64,000 nt of DNA from JL08 sp963765555. GTDB taxonomy: Bacteria > Pseudomonadota > Alphaproteobacteria > Rhodobacterales > Rhodobacteraceae. The notes beneath the pieces were generated by a model. It was not told the DNA's origin, did not search any database, and saw only the letters and a list, made by a program, of their open reading frames with translations. Shown piece after piece: positions 38,083 to 47,680 of the stretch. Made by a program: the position numbers and the translations under genes. The DNA lies in contig CAVXWX010000003.1 of NCBI GenBank assembly GCA_963765555.1, positions 682,001 through 746,000 on the forward strand, in the 5' to 3' direction. Each line of letters opens with the position of its first letter. Position 1 is the stretch's first letter.

Positions 38083-38397
38083 CTTTTTCTCCCTGAGACA
38101 CATCACATTTAAAAGAAGTGAAAACTGTTTTTATTGTATCGAGGACAGATTTACCTATCTCTCCACACACACCCCTTCATCACGCATTCGGCACCAGAAC
38201 AGCCGCGACGTCAATGTTTGGTTTCACCATTTGGTGTCACAAAAACGACATATCTTTCGTCGAAAACAGGCAATTTAGCTTTTTGGAAACTCGCGTTCAT
38301 CTTTTTGGAACATCCGATCACGGACGAATTTCGCGGTGCCACTGACGTGGGGTGGTGCGCGCCTGATCGGCACGCACCTTCTGCGGAAACGGTCAGC
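38083..38397. other. 315-base gap between the two binding-protein genes, with a hairpin
   Basis: No gene seen. A strong hairpin lies at 38354-38378 (10-bp stem with one G-T pair and a 5-base loop), about 20 bases past the stop of binding protein 1 in the transcript. It lacks a T-run, so it could stabilise the upstream message or mark a processing site. The rest is A+T-richer and may hold a second promoter for the downstream genes. Confidence 0.5.
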
Positions 38398-40065
38398 TCA
38401 CGCCGCCAAGCCCCATTTGTAATGGTGGTGTTCGAACGCGATATGCATGTCTGCATCCACAACGCCTTCGCGGAAATGCCGGAACACAGAGCGCCAGAAC
38501 GGTTGGACCGTAACGCCTTCATCCTGAATCAGCGTTTCCATCTTGGCCATGACCTCGCGCCGTTTGTCGGCATCGGCAATGGCCAATGCCTCTTGCAACA
38601 ACCCATCGAATTCGGCGTTTTCCCAGCCGAATTCGTTCCACGCCTCGCCTGATTTATAGGCCAGCGCATGAATCTGGACACCCAAGGGGCGATGGTTCCA
38701 GTTGGTTGAACTGAACGGATAGTTCACCCAGTCATTCCAAAACGTGGAGCCGGGCAGAATGGTCCGTTTCACGTTAAAGCCCGCATCGCGCAACTGGGCG
38801 GCCACCGCATCGGTCGTGTTCTTGCGCCAGTCATCATCGATCGACAGGATTTCATGTTCGAAATCCATCATGCCCGCCTCTTCCATCAGCGCGCGCGCGC
38901 CTTCGGGATCATGCTTTAACGGGGGCAGTTTCGCGTATTCGGGATGTACCGGCGCAACGTGGTGGTTTTCGGCAGGCGTGCCCAGTCCGGAATAGCCAAG
39001 TTCCAGACAAATCTCGTTGTTCACGGCCATCTGGATCGCCTTGCGCACACGTTTGTCCGCATAGGGTTTCATGCCGTTGACTTCGGCCTTCTGGTTGGGC
39101 CGGATCACGATCGTACCCGCTGTGACCACTTCGGATTTCACCATGCCCATGCCATCCAGCACTTCGATGAATTCGCCCACGGTTTCGTGCAGCATATCAA
39201 CCTCTTCCGCTTCGATCGCGCTGATCCAGGCGGCGGGGTCGGTTCCGAAATCAATGTATTCGATACGATCCAGATAGGGGCCGCCATAGACGTCGGTGCC
39301 CCACCATGTGTGATCCGCGATACGTTCAAGCGTGCATTTTACGCCCACTTCCAATTCGGTGATCCGATAAGGGCCAGTGCCGATGTTCTGCGTATAATCA
39401 TTGTCCTGAAACGACGCATGTGTGATCGCCGACGGGTAATCGGAAAAACTGGCGATCAGGGAAATATCCGGTTTCGGCAGGTTCAGTTTCAGGGTGGTGT
39501 CATCGACAATCTCGATCACGCCATCCGCAATCTGGCCCGTCGCTTCATCCACCAGCGTGGCCATCCGCCCCGCCATGGAGTTGCCTTCGACGGATTTGTC
39601 ACACCAGCCTTCGACGTTGCGCGCCACATCCGCGGCAGTCAGCGGGTCGCCATTGCTCCATGTGACACCGGGGCGGATGTTCAACGTGTACACGGTTGCA
39701 TCCTCATTCACTTCCCAGCTTTCAAGCAACATGCCACGGAATGTTCCGTCATTGTTGTATTCGACCAGATACTCCAGCGTACCGCGCGTTTGATTGCCAT
39801 GTTCGGACCAGTCATAGACGCGCGGCTGTTTCAGGGCGCGCACACTGATCTGCACACGCAACGTTCCACCTGCCTGTTTATGTGCGGCTGCCTGCACAGG
39901 CTGCGCGATGCCAACCAAACCGTAGGCCGCAGCGGCCGTCAGCCCCATCGATGTTGCGCGTGTCAGAAACTCGCGCCTGCTCAGCTTTCCCTGCTTGAAT
40001 TCTTCCGCATACATTTTTGCAGCGGGATGAACGTTTTCGCATGTCGGTGCGTTTTCCAATGTCAT
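38398..40065 (-). CDS. Peptide-type ABC transporter substrate-binding protein 1, Tat signal
   Basis: 555 residues, intact, solute-binding family 5 (dipeptide, oligopeptide, nickel or opine type). SRREFLTRA at residues 29-37 plus an Ala-rich hydrophobic stretch ending VQAAAH is a twin-arginine signal with a long N-region, so it is probably exported folded. EYLVEYNNDGTFRGMLLESWE and VTWSNGDPLTAADVARNVEGW are family motifs. It is strikingly similar to binding protein 2 along the whole length, indicating tandem duplication. It is the first gene of the operon, 135 bases downstream of an AraC regulator. The ligand is not predictable. Confidence 0.9.
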   Translation of the reverse strand: MTLENAPTCENVHPAAKMYAEEFKQGKLSRREFLTRATSMGLTAAAAYGLVGIAQPVQAAAHKQAGGTLRVQISVRALKQPRVYDWSEHGNQTRGTLEYLVEYNNDGTFRGMLLESWEVNEDATVYTLNIRPGVTWSNGDPLTAADVARNVEGWCDKSVEGNSMAGRMATLVDEATGQIADGVIEIVDDTTLKLNLPKPDISLIASFSDYPSAITHASFQDNDYTQNIGTGPYRITELEVGVKCTLERIADHTWWGTDVYGGPYLDRIEYIDFGTDPAAWISAIEAEEVDMLHETVGEFIEVLDGMGMVKSEVVTAGTIVIRPNQKAEVNGMKPYADKRVRKAIQMAVNNEICLELGYSGLGTPAENHHVAPVHPEYAKLPPLKHDPEGARALMEEAGMMDFEHEILSIDDDWRKNTTDAVAAQLRDAGFNVKRTILPGSTFWNDWVNYPFSSTNWNHRPLGVQIHALAYKSGEAWNEFGWENAEFDGLLQEALAIADADKRREVMAKMETLIQDEGVTVQPFWRSVFRHFREGVVDADMHIAFEHHHYKWGLAA

Positions 40066-40200
40066 GTCGTCGCGAGCTCCCTGATCGGTTTTCGATTATT
40101 TTTTTGTGCGCGGCACATTCATCGGAATGCAAAACGCATCTGAACCGCATAGTGATGCCGACAATTCGCCTTACGTCAACCTTTTGGCCGGAAAATGCGG

Positions 40201-41055
40201 CTATCCGCGCAGCGTTCCGGCGCTTGGCGCGTTGCCCTTGGCCGGTTTCAGCTTGCGCAATTCGGTGGGGCTGCGTTTGGTGTGGTGTTGCATGAACCGC
40301 GTGAAATAGGCCGCCGATCCAAACCCCAGATACCGCGCGATATCCTGCACCTGCACATCCGAAAACGCCAGTAAGTGGCGGGCCTCGTACAGGGTGCGGT
40401 CTGTCAGAAGATCGGCCGCCGTTTTGCCTGTGCTTGCCTTGCACGCCCGTGTCAGATGGGTTGGCGTTACCCCCAAAGCACTGGCATAATCCGCCATCGG
40501 CGCGCCGCTGCGAAACTCTTGTGCGATGCGGCGGCACATGGCCCGCGACAGGCGGTTGGCTGCATTCAGCGGCTTGGGCGTATGTTCATCCAGCGCCAGT
40601 TGACGGCGCAACCAAACAGACACCAGCGCAGTCTGTGCCTCCATCGCTTCGGACAGTAACGGTCGGGCATTGCTTTGTTCGCGGTGCAGCCCTTCGAACA
40701 GCGCGGTAAGTTCGGTCTGGGCGGTCACATCCCTGATCCGCAAATGGTGCGCCTGTCCGGGCAGGCGCAATTCTGTGGCATCCGGGATCACAAGGGCCTG
40801 CCCGAAACCGGGACGCCCAAGTTCCAGTGCCAGTGTCGTTCCGGCGGGCACGAACAGGACGTTATGCGTGCCCATCCCGCGCCGCACCCCATCCAGCAGG
40901 GCAAGCCCCTGACCACGGGTGATCCAGATGATCAGATGGTGCGACCGGTCATGCAACAGATCAAGTTGCCATTCACCACGCTGCGCAAGCTGCGCCAAAG
41001 TACGCAATTCCACACGATCGGGCGCGGCAAACGGATCTTTGGACAAACCTGACAT
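40201..41055 (-). CDS. AraC-family transcriptional regulator
   Basis: 284 residues. An N-terminal cupin-like effector domain (LIIWITRGQGLALLDGVRRG, VLFVPAGTTLALELG) precedes a C-terminal double helix-turn-helix at about 165-265: MADYASALGVTPTHLTRACKAS is the first, VQDIARYLGFGSAAYFTRFMQHHTKRSPTELR the second with its conserved GF-x-x-x-x-YF-x-R pattern. It lies directly upstream of, and on the same strand as, the peptide transporter operon, so it probably controls it in response to a small ligand. Intact; the 45-base region to miaA is short. Confidence 0.88.
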   Translation of the reverse strand: MSGLSKDPFAAPDRVELRTLAQLAQRGEWQLDLLHDRSHHLIIWITRGQGLALLDGVRRGMGTHNVLFVPAGTTLALELGRPGFGQALVIPDATELRLPGQAHHLRIRDVTAQTELTALFEGLHREQSNARPLLSEAMEAQTALVSVWLRRQLALDEHTPKPLNAANRLSRAMCRRIAQEFRSGAPMADYASALGVTPTHLTRACKASTGKTAADLLTDRTLYEARHLLAFSDVQVQDIARYLGFGSAAYFTRFMQHHTKRSPTELRKLKPAKGNAPSAGTLRG

Positions 41056-41118
41056 ATTTGCTGATATATCAAGATTGGCGCAAAATTCTATTCATAAATC
41101 GCCAATCAGGTTTGATTT

Positions 41119-42084
41119 TCACAAGTTTTCCGGATCAACCCATGTCCAGCTCTGCATCCGCGAACGCATCCAGGTGCGCTGGCGTTTGGCAAAGCGACGT
41201 GTGGCAATCACCGCCTTGTCGCGGGCGTCTTCCAGCGTGATATCCTGCGTCAGGTACGCGACCAGTTCAGGCACGCCAATGGCCTTGAACGCGGGCAGGG
41301 CGGGGTCATAGACCGGCAGCATCCTGCGCACTTCGTCCAGCGCGCCACCCGCAATCATCTGGTCAAACCGCGCTGCAATACGCGCATCCAGATCCGGTTT
41401 CGGGCGGTCCACAACAATCGGAACTGTCTTTGACAGTGGCAACAGCGGCGGTCCGGTGTCGTCCTGCCAAACATGCAGCGGGCGGCCGGTTGCGGTCTGA
41501 ACCTCCCACGCGCGCTGTACGCGGGCACGGTTGGCCTGATCGAGGCGTTGCAAAGTGTCCGGATCGGTTTGCGCCAGCAATTCGGATAACGCCAGCGCAT
41601 TGCCGTGCGCCCGCACCTCGGGCGGGGTTGCAGGAATATCGGCCAGCCCTTCGGTCAGCGCGAGAAAATTCAGCCCCGTGCCGCCAACGATAATCAACCG
41701 GTCCGGCCCCTGCAAAAGCGGTTCAATATCCCGCAGCCAGTGACCTGCAGAATAGGGCGTATCAAACGGCACATGTCCGTAAAGGCGATGCGGGGCCTGT
41801 GATTCTTCGTCTTGCGACGGGCGCGCTGTTACCACACGCCAGCAGTCGAACACCTGACTGGCATCGGCGTTCACGATGATCCCGCCCTGTTCGCGCGCGA
41901 TCCGCAAGGCCAGCCCCGATTTGCCCGATGCCGTGGCACCTGCAATCAAAACCGGTGTTTTGGCGGCAATGTGGGGAAGACTGTTCAAAAAACACCGCCC
42001 TGCGCCGGAAAATACGCGCCGGATTGGAACAGTTTTGCCATGTCCTTCGGTTGACGCATTGAACCTGCCTTGGTTTTCCGACAT
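41119..42084 (-). CDS. miaA: tRNA dimethylallyltransferase
   Basis: Adds a dimethylallyl group to A37 of tRNAs that read UNN codons. LIAGATASGKSGLALRIA is the P-loop and IIVNADASQVFDCWRVVTARPS the substrate motif; IIVGGTGLNFLALTEGLAD and KAIGVPELVAYL with TRRFAKRQRTWMR near the end are MiaA signatures. The full open frame gives 321 residues from an ATG at 42084; homologues usually begin near LNSLPHIAAKTPVLIAG, so a TTG at 41986-41988 is an alternative start. Divergent from pyrH with only 40 bases between if the long form is right. Confidence 0.9.
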   Translation of the reverse strand: MSENQGRFNASTEGHGKTVPIRRVFSGAGRCFLNSLPHIAAKTPVLIAGATASGKSGLALRIAREQGGIIVNADASQVFDCWRVVTARPSQDEESQAPHRLYGHVPFDTPYSAGHWLRDIEPLLQGPDRLIIVGGTGLNFLALTEGLADIPATPPEVRAHGNALALSELLAQTDPDTLQRLDQANRARVQRAWEVQTATGRPLHVWQDDTGPPLLPLSKTVPIVVDRPKPDLDARIAARFDQMIAGGALDEVRRMLPVYDPALPAFKAIGVPELVAYLTQDITLEDARDKAVIATRRFAKRQRTWMRSRMQSWTWVDPENL

Positions 42085-42124
42085 TTTGCGCGCAACCTAG
42101 CCCCTTGCCGCAGCGGAGCGCAAC

Positions 42125-42862
42125 ATGACCGACCAATCCCCCGACACCAAAGACACCACCTATCAACGGGTCATGCTGAAAATCTCGGGCGAGGCGCTGA
42201 TGGGCGATCAGGGGTTCGGCCTGCACCCGCCCACGGTGCAACGCATCGCCCAAGAGGTGAAATCGGTGCACGATCTGGGCGTCGAGATTTGTATGGTGAT
42301 CGGGGGCGGCAACATCTTTCGCGGCTTGCAGGGCAGCGCGCAGGGCATGGAACGCACAACCGCCGATTATATGGGCATGCTGGCCACCGTAATGAACGCG
42401 CTGGCGATGCAGTCCGCGCTAGAGGAACTGGGCGTGCACACCCGCGTGATCAGCGCGATCACGATGAACGAAGTGGCCGAGCCCTATATCCGCCGCCGCG
42501 CGGTGCGCCATCTGGAAAAGAAACGCGTGTGTATTTTCGCCGCCGGAACCGGCAATCCCTATTTCACCACGGACACCGCCGCCACGCTGCGCGCCAATGA
42601 AATGGCCTGTCAGGCGATTTTCAAAGGCACCAAGGTGGATGGCGTTTACGACAAGGACCCCAACAAGTTTGATGATGCCGTGCGCTATGATGTCGTCAGC
42701 TATGATGACGTGCTGGCCAAACGTCTGGGCGTCATGGATGCCAGCGCCATCGCCTTGGCGCGGGACAACAATTTGCCCATCATCGTATTTTCTCTGGACG
42801 AACCGGGCGGTTTTCGCGGTATTCTTGCGGGCCGCGGCACCTATACAAAAGTGCAGGGATAA
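42125..42862 (+). CDS. pyrH: Uridylate kinase
   Basis: 245 residues, intact. Amino-acid-kinase-fold UMP kinase that makes UDP for RNA, nucleotide sugars and CTP. LKISGEALMGDQGFGLHP carries the ATP-binding lysine and glycine; GGGNIFRG, GTGNPYFTTDTAATLRA and KGTKVDGVYDKDP are PyrH motifs. First gene of the long plus-strand block pyrH-frr-uppS-cdsA-dxr-rseP that continues to lpxB. It is 50 bases upstream of frr. Confidence 0.95.
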   Translation: MTDQSPDTKDTTYQRVMLKISGEALMGDQGFGLHPPTVQRIAQEVKSVHDLGVEICMVIGGGNIFRGLQGSAQGMERTTADYMGMLATVMNALAMQSALEELGVHTRVISAITMNEVAEPYIRRRAVRHLEKKRVCIFAAGTGNPYFTTDTAATLRANEMACQAIFKGTKVDGVYDKDPNKFDDAVRYDVVSYDDVLAKRLGVMDASAIALARDNNLPIIVFSLDEPGGFRGILAGRGTYTKVQG

Positions 42863-42912
42863 CGGTATAGAGCGATCAAGCGGCCCAAAGAGCCAAGAAG
42901 GAAAGCAGGGAC

Positions 42913-43476
42913 ATGTCAGACGATATCGACATTGATACAGATGATCTTGAACGGCGCATGGACGGCGCGATGGCAGCACTGCGCACGGAATTCGCGTCAT
43001 TGCGCACCGGGCGCGCAAGTGCGTCGATGCTGGAACCGGTGATGGTGGAGGCCTATGGCCAGAAGACCCCGATCAATCAGGTCGGCACCGTCAACGTACC
43101 CGAACCGCGCATGGTCACCATCAACGTCTGGGACAAGGCGATGGTCGGCAAGGTGGAAAAAGCCATCCGTGAAAGCGGGCTGGGGATCAATCCGCAACTG
43201 AACGGTACCATCATCATGCTGCCCATTCCGGAACTGAACGAGGAACGGCGCGCGCAATTGTCCAAAGTGGCGGCGCAATACGCCGAAAGCGCGCGGATTG
43301 CCGTGCGCAATGTGCGCCGCGACGGCATGGACCAGATCAAAAAGGCCAAGGCTGCGGGGATGTCGGAAGATGACCAGAAAATCTGGGAAGGCGAAGTTCA
43401 AAGCCTGACAGACAGGTTTATCGCGGCTGTCGATACGTCGCTGGAAACGAAACAAGCCGAAATTATGCAGGTCTGA
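42913..43476 (+). CDS. frr: Ribosome recycling factor
   Basis: 187 residues, intact. Works with EF-G to split post-termination ribosomes. LRTEFASLRTGRASASMLEPVMVEAYG and the VPEPRMVTINVWDKAMV segment are RRF signatures; RDGMDQIKKAKAAGMSEDD is the C-terminal helical arm. ATG start with AGCAGGG upstream. The stop is nine bases before uppS. Confidence 0.95.
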   Translation: MSDDIDIDTDDLERRMDGAMAALRTEFASLRTGRASASMLEPVMVEAYGQKTPINQVGTVNVPEPRMVTINVWDKAMVGKVEKAIRESGLGINPQLNGTIIMLPIPELNEERRAQLSKVAAQYAESARIAVRNVRRDGMDQIKKAKAAGMSEDDQKIWEGEVQSLTDRFIAAVDTSLETKQAEIMQV

Positions 43477-43485
43477 CCCGCAGGT

Positions 43486-44229
43486 ATGCCCAAAGATCCA
43501 CATACCAAAGCCAAAGCGCCTTGTCCCAACGGGCCAAAGCATGTGGCGATTATCATGGATGGCAATGGACGTTGGGCGCAAGCGCGCGGTCGGCCCCGCC
43601 TGTTCGGACACCACGCCGGCGCGAAACGCGTGCGCGAGGTGGTCAACGCCTGCCCGGAACTCGGGGTGAAATACGTCACCATTTTCGCGTTCTCGACAGA
43701 AAACTGGAAACGCACCCAGGTCGAGGTTTCCGGCCTGATGAACCTGTTTCGCCGCTACATCGCGAAAGAGGCCCGCGCCCTGCAAAAGGAAAACGTGCGG
43801 GTCAGGTTTATCGGGGATCGGGTGCGGCTGGACGAAAAGCTGGTCGCGCTGATGGACGAACTGGAATTGCTGACAGCAGACAATGATCTGGTACATCTGA
43901 CCATCGCCATCAATTACGGCAGCCGCGATGAAGTGGCGCGCGCCACCAAACGGCTGGCGCAGGATGTGGCGGACGGGCGCTTGAAACCTGCGGATGTGAA
44001 CGAAGAAACCCTGCCCAAATACCTTGATACCTATGTCTTGCCCGACCCCGATCTGGTGATCCGCACCAGCGGAGAGGCGCGGATTTCCAACTTTTTGCTG
44101 TGGCAATCGGCCTATGCCGAATACGAATTCATTGAAACGCTCTGGCCCGATTTCACGGCCGATCTGTTTCGTGAACTGTGTTTGTCCTACGGGCGGCGCG
44201 ACCGCCGGTTTGGCACCGTTCCTGCATGA
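43486..44229 (+). CDS. uppS: Undecaprenyl diphosphate synthase
   Basis: 247 residues. cis-Prenyltransferase that makes the C55 lipid carrier for peptidoglycan and O-antigen. HVAIIMDGNGRWAQARG (catalytic D25), FGHHAGAKRVREVV, TIFAFSTENWKR and DLVIRTSGEARISNFLLWQSAYAE are the family blocks in order. The TGA overlaps the cdsA start as ATGA, so translation is coupled. Intact. Confidence 0.95.
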   Translation: MPKDPHTKAKAPCPNGPKHVAIIMDGNGRWAQARGRPRLFGHHAGAKRVREVVNACPELGVKYVTIFAFSTENWKRTQVEVSGLMNLFRRYIAKEARALQKENVRVRFIGDRVRLDEKLVALMDELELLTADNDLVHLTIAINYGSRDEVARATKRLAQDVADGRLKPADVNEETLPKYLDTYVLPDPDLVIRTSGEARISNFLLWQSAYAEYEFIETLWPDFTADLFRELCLSYGRRDRRFGTVPA

Positions 44230-45032
44230 CGACGCCCGGTTCTTCCGATCCCGGACGTTGGTCTGATCTGTCCACGCGCGTGGTTTCGGGCGCGGTGATG
44301 GTCGTTGTCGGGCTGTGGGCGGTCTGGATGGGGCAGGACGTGTTCCATGTTTTTGTTGCACTGGTCTGCGGCGCCATGGTGTGGGAACTGGTCCTGATGC
44401 TGAGCCCCGCAACGCGCCAGATTGCCCTGCAACTCGGGGCATTGGCAGGGGCTGCCGTTTTGCTGGCGATCTATCTTCCGGCAATATTCGCGCTTCCGGT
44501 CCTGATTGCCCCCGCGCTTGTGGGCTTTGGCCAGTTGAAACAAAACAAAACGATCTACCTTGTCTTTACGGCGCTGGTGCTGCTGGCCGGATACGGCATG
44601 ATGTCGGTGCGTGACGATCTTGGGTTCATCTGGATGTTATGGCTGGTTCTGGTGGTAGTGATCACTGATATTGCAGGATATTTTGCAGGCCGCATGATCG
44701 GCGGGCCAAAGTTCTGGCCAAGCATCAGCCCGAAAAAAACATGGTCTGGCACCAGCGCAGGCTGGGTCGGGGCAGGGGTCATCGGTATCATCTTTGCGCT
44801 CTATACCGATACCGGTCTTGGCCTTGTTGTCATTTCGATGGTTGTGGCCTTTGCCTCGCAACTGGGCGATATCGCGGAAAGTTTCATCAAGCGGAAAATG
44901 GGCGTCAAAGACAGCAGCAGCCTGATCCCCGGGCATGGCGGCCTGTTGGACCGCTTTGACGGGATGCTGGGCGCCTCTGTCTTTTTGCTGGTTCTGATGC
45001 AATTCATCGGCTTTCCGCCGGGGCTGGTCTGA
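44226..45032 (+). CDS. cdsA: Phosphatidate cytidylyltransferase
   Basis: 268 residues. Integral membrane enzyme making CDP-diacylglycerol from phosphatidate and CTP, the branch point of phospholipid synthesis. About seven hydrophobic helices; the C-terminal signature SFIKRKMGVKDSSSLIPGHGGLLDRFDGM is complete. Start at ATG 44226, overlapping uppS; stop overlaps dxr as TGATG. Intact. Confidence 0.94.
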   Translation: MTTPGSSDPGRWSDLSTRVVSGAVMVVVGLWAVWMGQDVFHVFVALVCGAMVWELVLMLSPATRQIALQLGALAGAAVLLAIYLPAIFALPVLIAPALVGFGQLKQNKTIYLVFTALVLLAGYGMMSVRDDLGFIWMLWLVLVVVITDIAGYFAGRMIGGPKFWPSISPKKTWSGTSAGWVGAGVIGIIFALYTDTGLGLVVISMVVAFASQLGDIAESFIKRKMGVKDSSSLIPGHGGLLDRFDGMLGASVFLLVLMQFIGFPPGLV

Positions 45033-46204
45033 TGCGGCAGGTTTCGGTGTTGGGGGCCACAGGATCAGTCGGGCAGAATACGATTGAACTGATCCGGCGG
45101 GCGCGCGACGAATATGATGTTGTGGCCCTGACGGGCGATCAGAATATCGCGCAACTGGCGCAGGATGCGAAAGACTTGCGCGCGCAAGTGGCCGTAACGG
45201 CCGATCCAGACCGGCTGGAAGATTTACGCGCGGCCCTTGCGGGCAGTGATGTGCACGCCGCCGCCGGTCCCACCGCCCTGACCGAAGCCGCCGCGCGCCC
45301 CGCAGACTGGATCATGTCGGCCATTGTCGGGGCGGCCGGCCTTGCACCGGGTCTGACCGCGCTCAAACAGGGCAGCACGCTGGCGCTGGCCAACAAGGAA
45401 TCGCTGGTCTGTGCGGGCGCTTTGATGCTGGACACGGCCCACAAGAACGGCGGGCGTCTGATCCCTGTCGACAGCGAACATTCAGCCGTATTTCAGGCCC
45501 TTGTCGGCGAAGATATCAGCGCGGTTGAAACCGTCACGATCACATCATCGGGCGGGGCGTTTCGGGATTGGCCGCTGGATGATCTGGCGCAGGCGACGGT
45601 TGCGCAGGCCTCGACCCATCCGAATTTCGCGATGGGCCAGCGCATCACGATCGACAGCGCGACGATGTTCAATAAGTCTCTGGAAGTCATTGAAGCAAGG
45701 GAACTTTTCGATCTTGAGCCGGACCAGATCAAGGTGCTGATCCAGCCCGAACAGATCATCCATGCCGTTGTCGCGTTCAAGGATGGCGGCCTGATGGCGC
45801 ATCTGGGCGCGCCGGACATGCGCCATGCCATCGGGTATGCGCTGCACTGGCCTGACCGGCGCAATCTGCCGGTGGACCGGCTGGATCTGGCGCAGATCGG
45901 GTCACTGACGTTCAAAACACCGGACGCCGCCCGTTATCCGGCCTTGCGGCTGGCCGCGCGTGTGATGGAAGCGCGCGGATTAAGCGGTGCGGTGTTCAAC
46001 GGCGCCAAGGAACGGGCGCTGGATGCATTCATCGCCGGACGCATCGGTTTCTTGCAAATGGCCGAGGTGGTCGAGCGTGTTCTGGACGAGTTGAGCGCGC
46101 GTCCGGGCCTTATTGATGCCACGATGACCCTTGATATCGTGGCCCAGACGGACCATCTGGCCAGAGAACAGGCCGATATCGTAATGAAAAACCTGGACGG
46201 GTAG
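45032..46204 (+). CDS. dxr: 1-Deoxy-D-xylulose 5-phosphate reductoisomerase
   Basis: 390 residues, intact. NADPH-dependent conversion of DXP to MEP, the committed step of non-mevalonate isoprenoid synthesis, supplying uppS upstream. VLGATGSVGQNTIELI (residues 6-21) binds NADPH; ANKESLVCAG, PVDSEHSAVFQAL and SSGGAFRDWP bind metal and substrate; MGQRITIDSATMFNKSLEVIEA completes the active site. Overlaps the cdsA stop. Confidence 0.95.
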   Translation: MRQVSVLGATGSVGQNTIELIRRARDEYDVVALTGDQNIAQLAQDAKDLRAQVAVTADPDRLEDLRAALAGSDVHAAAGPTALTEAAARPADWIMSAIVGAAGLAPGLTALKQGSTLALANKESLVCAGALMLDTAHKNGGRLIPVDSEHSAVFQALVGEDISAVETVTITSSGGAFRDWPLDDLAQATVAQASTHPNFAMGQRITIDSATMFNKSLEVIEARELFDLEPDQIKVLIQPEQIIHAVVAFKDGGLMAHLGAPDMRHAIGYALHWPDRRNLPVDRLDLAQIGSLTFKTPDAARYPALRLAARVMEARGLSGAVFNGAKERALDAFIAGRIGFLQMAEVVERVLDELSARPGLIDATMTLDIVAQTDHLAREQADIVMKNLDG

Positions 46205-46235
46205 AACCGTCCATCGCAGCGAGCAGGAAAAAGAC

Positions 46236-47585
46236 TTGGATATTTTGGGGCTGATACCGCAGTTCGGCGGCGTGATCTGGACATTGATTGCCTTTGTTGT
46301 GGCGCTGTCCGTGATTGTGGCGATTCACGAATACGGCCATTACATCGTCGGCCGCTGGACCGGGATCGAAGCCGATGTGTTCAGCCTTGGGTTCGGGCCG
46401 GTCCTGTTCAGCCGTGTCGACAAACACGGCACCAAATGGCAATTCGCCCTGCTGCCCTTTGGCGGTTATGTGAAGTTCAAGGGCGATGCCAATGCCGCTT
46501 CGGGCAAGGACGTCGAGGCGATGGAGGCCACGCCCCCCGAAGAATTGCGCAAAACCATGCATGGCGCACCGCTTTGGGCGCGCACGCTGACGGTGGCGGC
46601 CGGCCCTGCGTTCAACTTTGCCCTGTCCATTCTGGTGTTCACCGGATTTGCCCTGACCAACGGGGTGACGGCTGTGCCCTTGGCCGTGGGTGAACTGCGC
46701 GCCATGCCGCCAGAACAGGTGCAGGATTTGAAGCCCGGCGATCAAATCGTTGAAATCGGCGGCTTGCCAGTGCCCGATTTCACGGATGCAGAGGCATTCG
46801 ACGCTTTTGAAACCAAATTGCCGCGCGCCTCGGTGCTGGATTACAAAGTGCGCCGTGACGGTCAGGAAATCACGGTGCAGGGGCCATTCTTGATGCCGCC
46901 ACTGGTGGTGGGCGTTTCGCCGCAAAGTGCTGCGATGGATATCGAGATCAAGACCGGTGATGTGATCACTGCAATTGACGGCGCGCCGATCTATGCATTC
47001 GAACAGTTGAAAGACGCCGTCGAAGGCTCCGACGGGCGGGTGTTGCTGCTCAACATCTGGCGCGACGGCCAGAACATCGATTTCGCGTTAAAGCCCAAAC
47101 GCACGGACGAACCACAGCCCGACGGCGGATTTGCCACAAACTGGCGGATCGGCATTGCGGGTGGCATGATATTCGAACCGGCCACGACCACGCCCGGCAT
47201 CGGCACAGCAATTTGGAGCGGGATCACCCAAACCGAAATGATCCTGTCCGGGTCCATTTCCGGGCTGTGGCACATGATCACAGGCGCAATCAGCACCTGC
47301 AACATGTCCGGCCCGATCGGCATTGCGCAGGTGTCGGGCGAAATGGCTTCGCAGGGGGCGCAGAACTTTATCTGGTTTATTGCAGTATTGTCAGCGGCGG
47401 TGGGGTTGCTGAACCTGTTTCCGATCCCGGCGCTGGATGGCGGGCATCTGGTGTTTTACGCTTATGAGGCTGTTGCAGGCAAACCGCCCAGTGACGGGGC
47501 GTTGCGGGTTTTGATGGCGATCGGCATTTCTCTGGTGCTTACATTGATGGTATTCGCCTTGTGGAACGACATTTTCTGCCCCTGA
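46236..47585 (+). CDS. rseP: Site-2 zinc protease RseP
   Basis: 449 residues. Intramembrane metalloprotease of the RseP/MmpA type that cleaves membrane-bound substrates such as anti-sigma factors. HEYGH at residues 31-35 is the zinc site in the first helix; two PDZ regions follow (about 110-200 and 205-290); the second membrane motif NLFPIPALDGGHL near the C-terminus supplies the third zinc ligand. The start is a TTG (46236) with AGGAAA nearby; no ATG fits better. In this order it also links to bamA downstream in most alphaproteobacteria. Confidence 0.93.
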   Translation: MDILGLIPQFGGVIWTLIAFVVALSVIVAIHEYGHYIVGRWTGIEADVFSLGFGPVLFSRVDKHGTKWQFALLPFGGYVKFKGDANAASGKDVEAMEATPPEELRKTMHGAPLWARTLTVAAGPAFNFALSILVFTGFALTNGVTAVPLAVGELRAMPPEQVQDLKPGDQIVEIGGLPVPDFTDAEAFDAFETKLPRASVLDYKVRRDGQEITVQGPFLMPPLVVGVSPQSAAMDIEIKTGDVITAIDGAPIYAFEQLKDAVEGSDGRVLLLNIWRDGQNIDFALKPKRTDEPQPDGGFATNWRIGIAGGMIFEPATTTPGIGTAIWSGITQTEMILSGSISGLWHMITGAISTCNMSGPIGIAQVSGEMASQGAQNFIWFIAVLSAAVGLLNLFPIPALDGGHLVFYAYEAVAGKPPSDGALRVLMAIGISLVLTLMVFALWNDIFCP

Positions 47586-47680
47586 TCGGCCCTGCGCCCC
47601 AATCCTGACACAATACGTCAATCTGTTGCCACAATCGGGCGCTACCTTCTGCTTACGTAGAAGCAAAGAAAGGGAACGCT

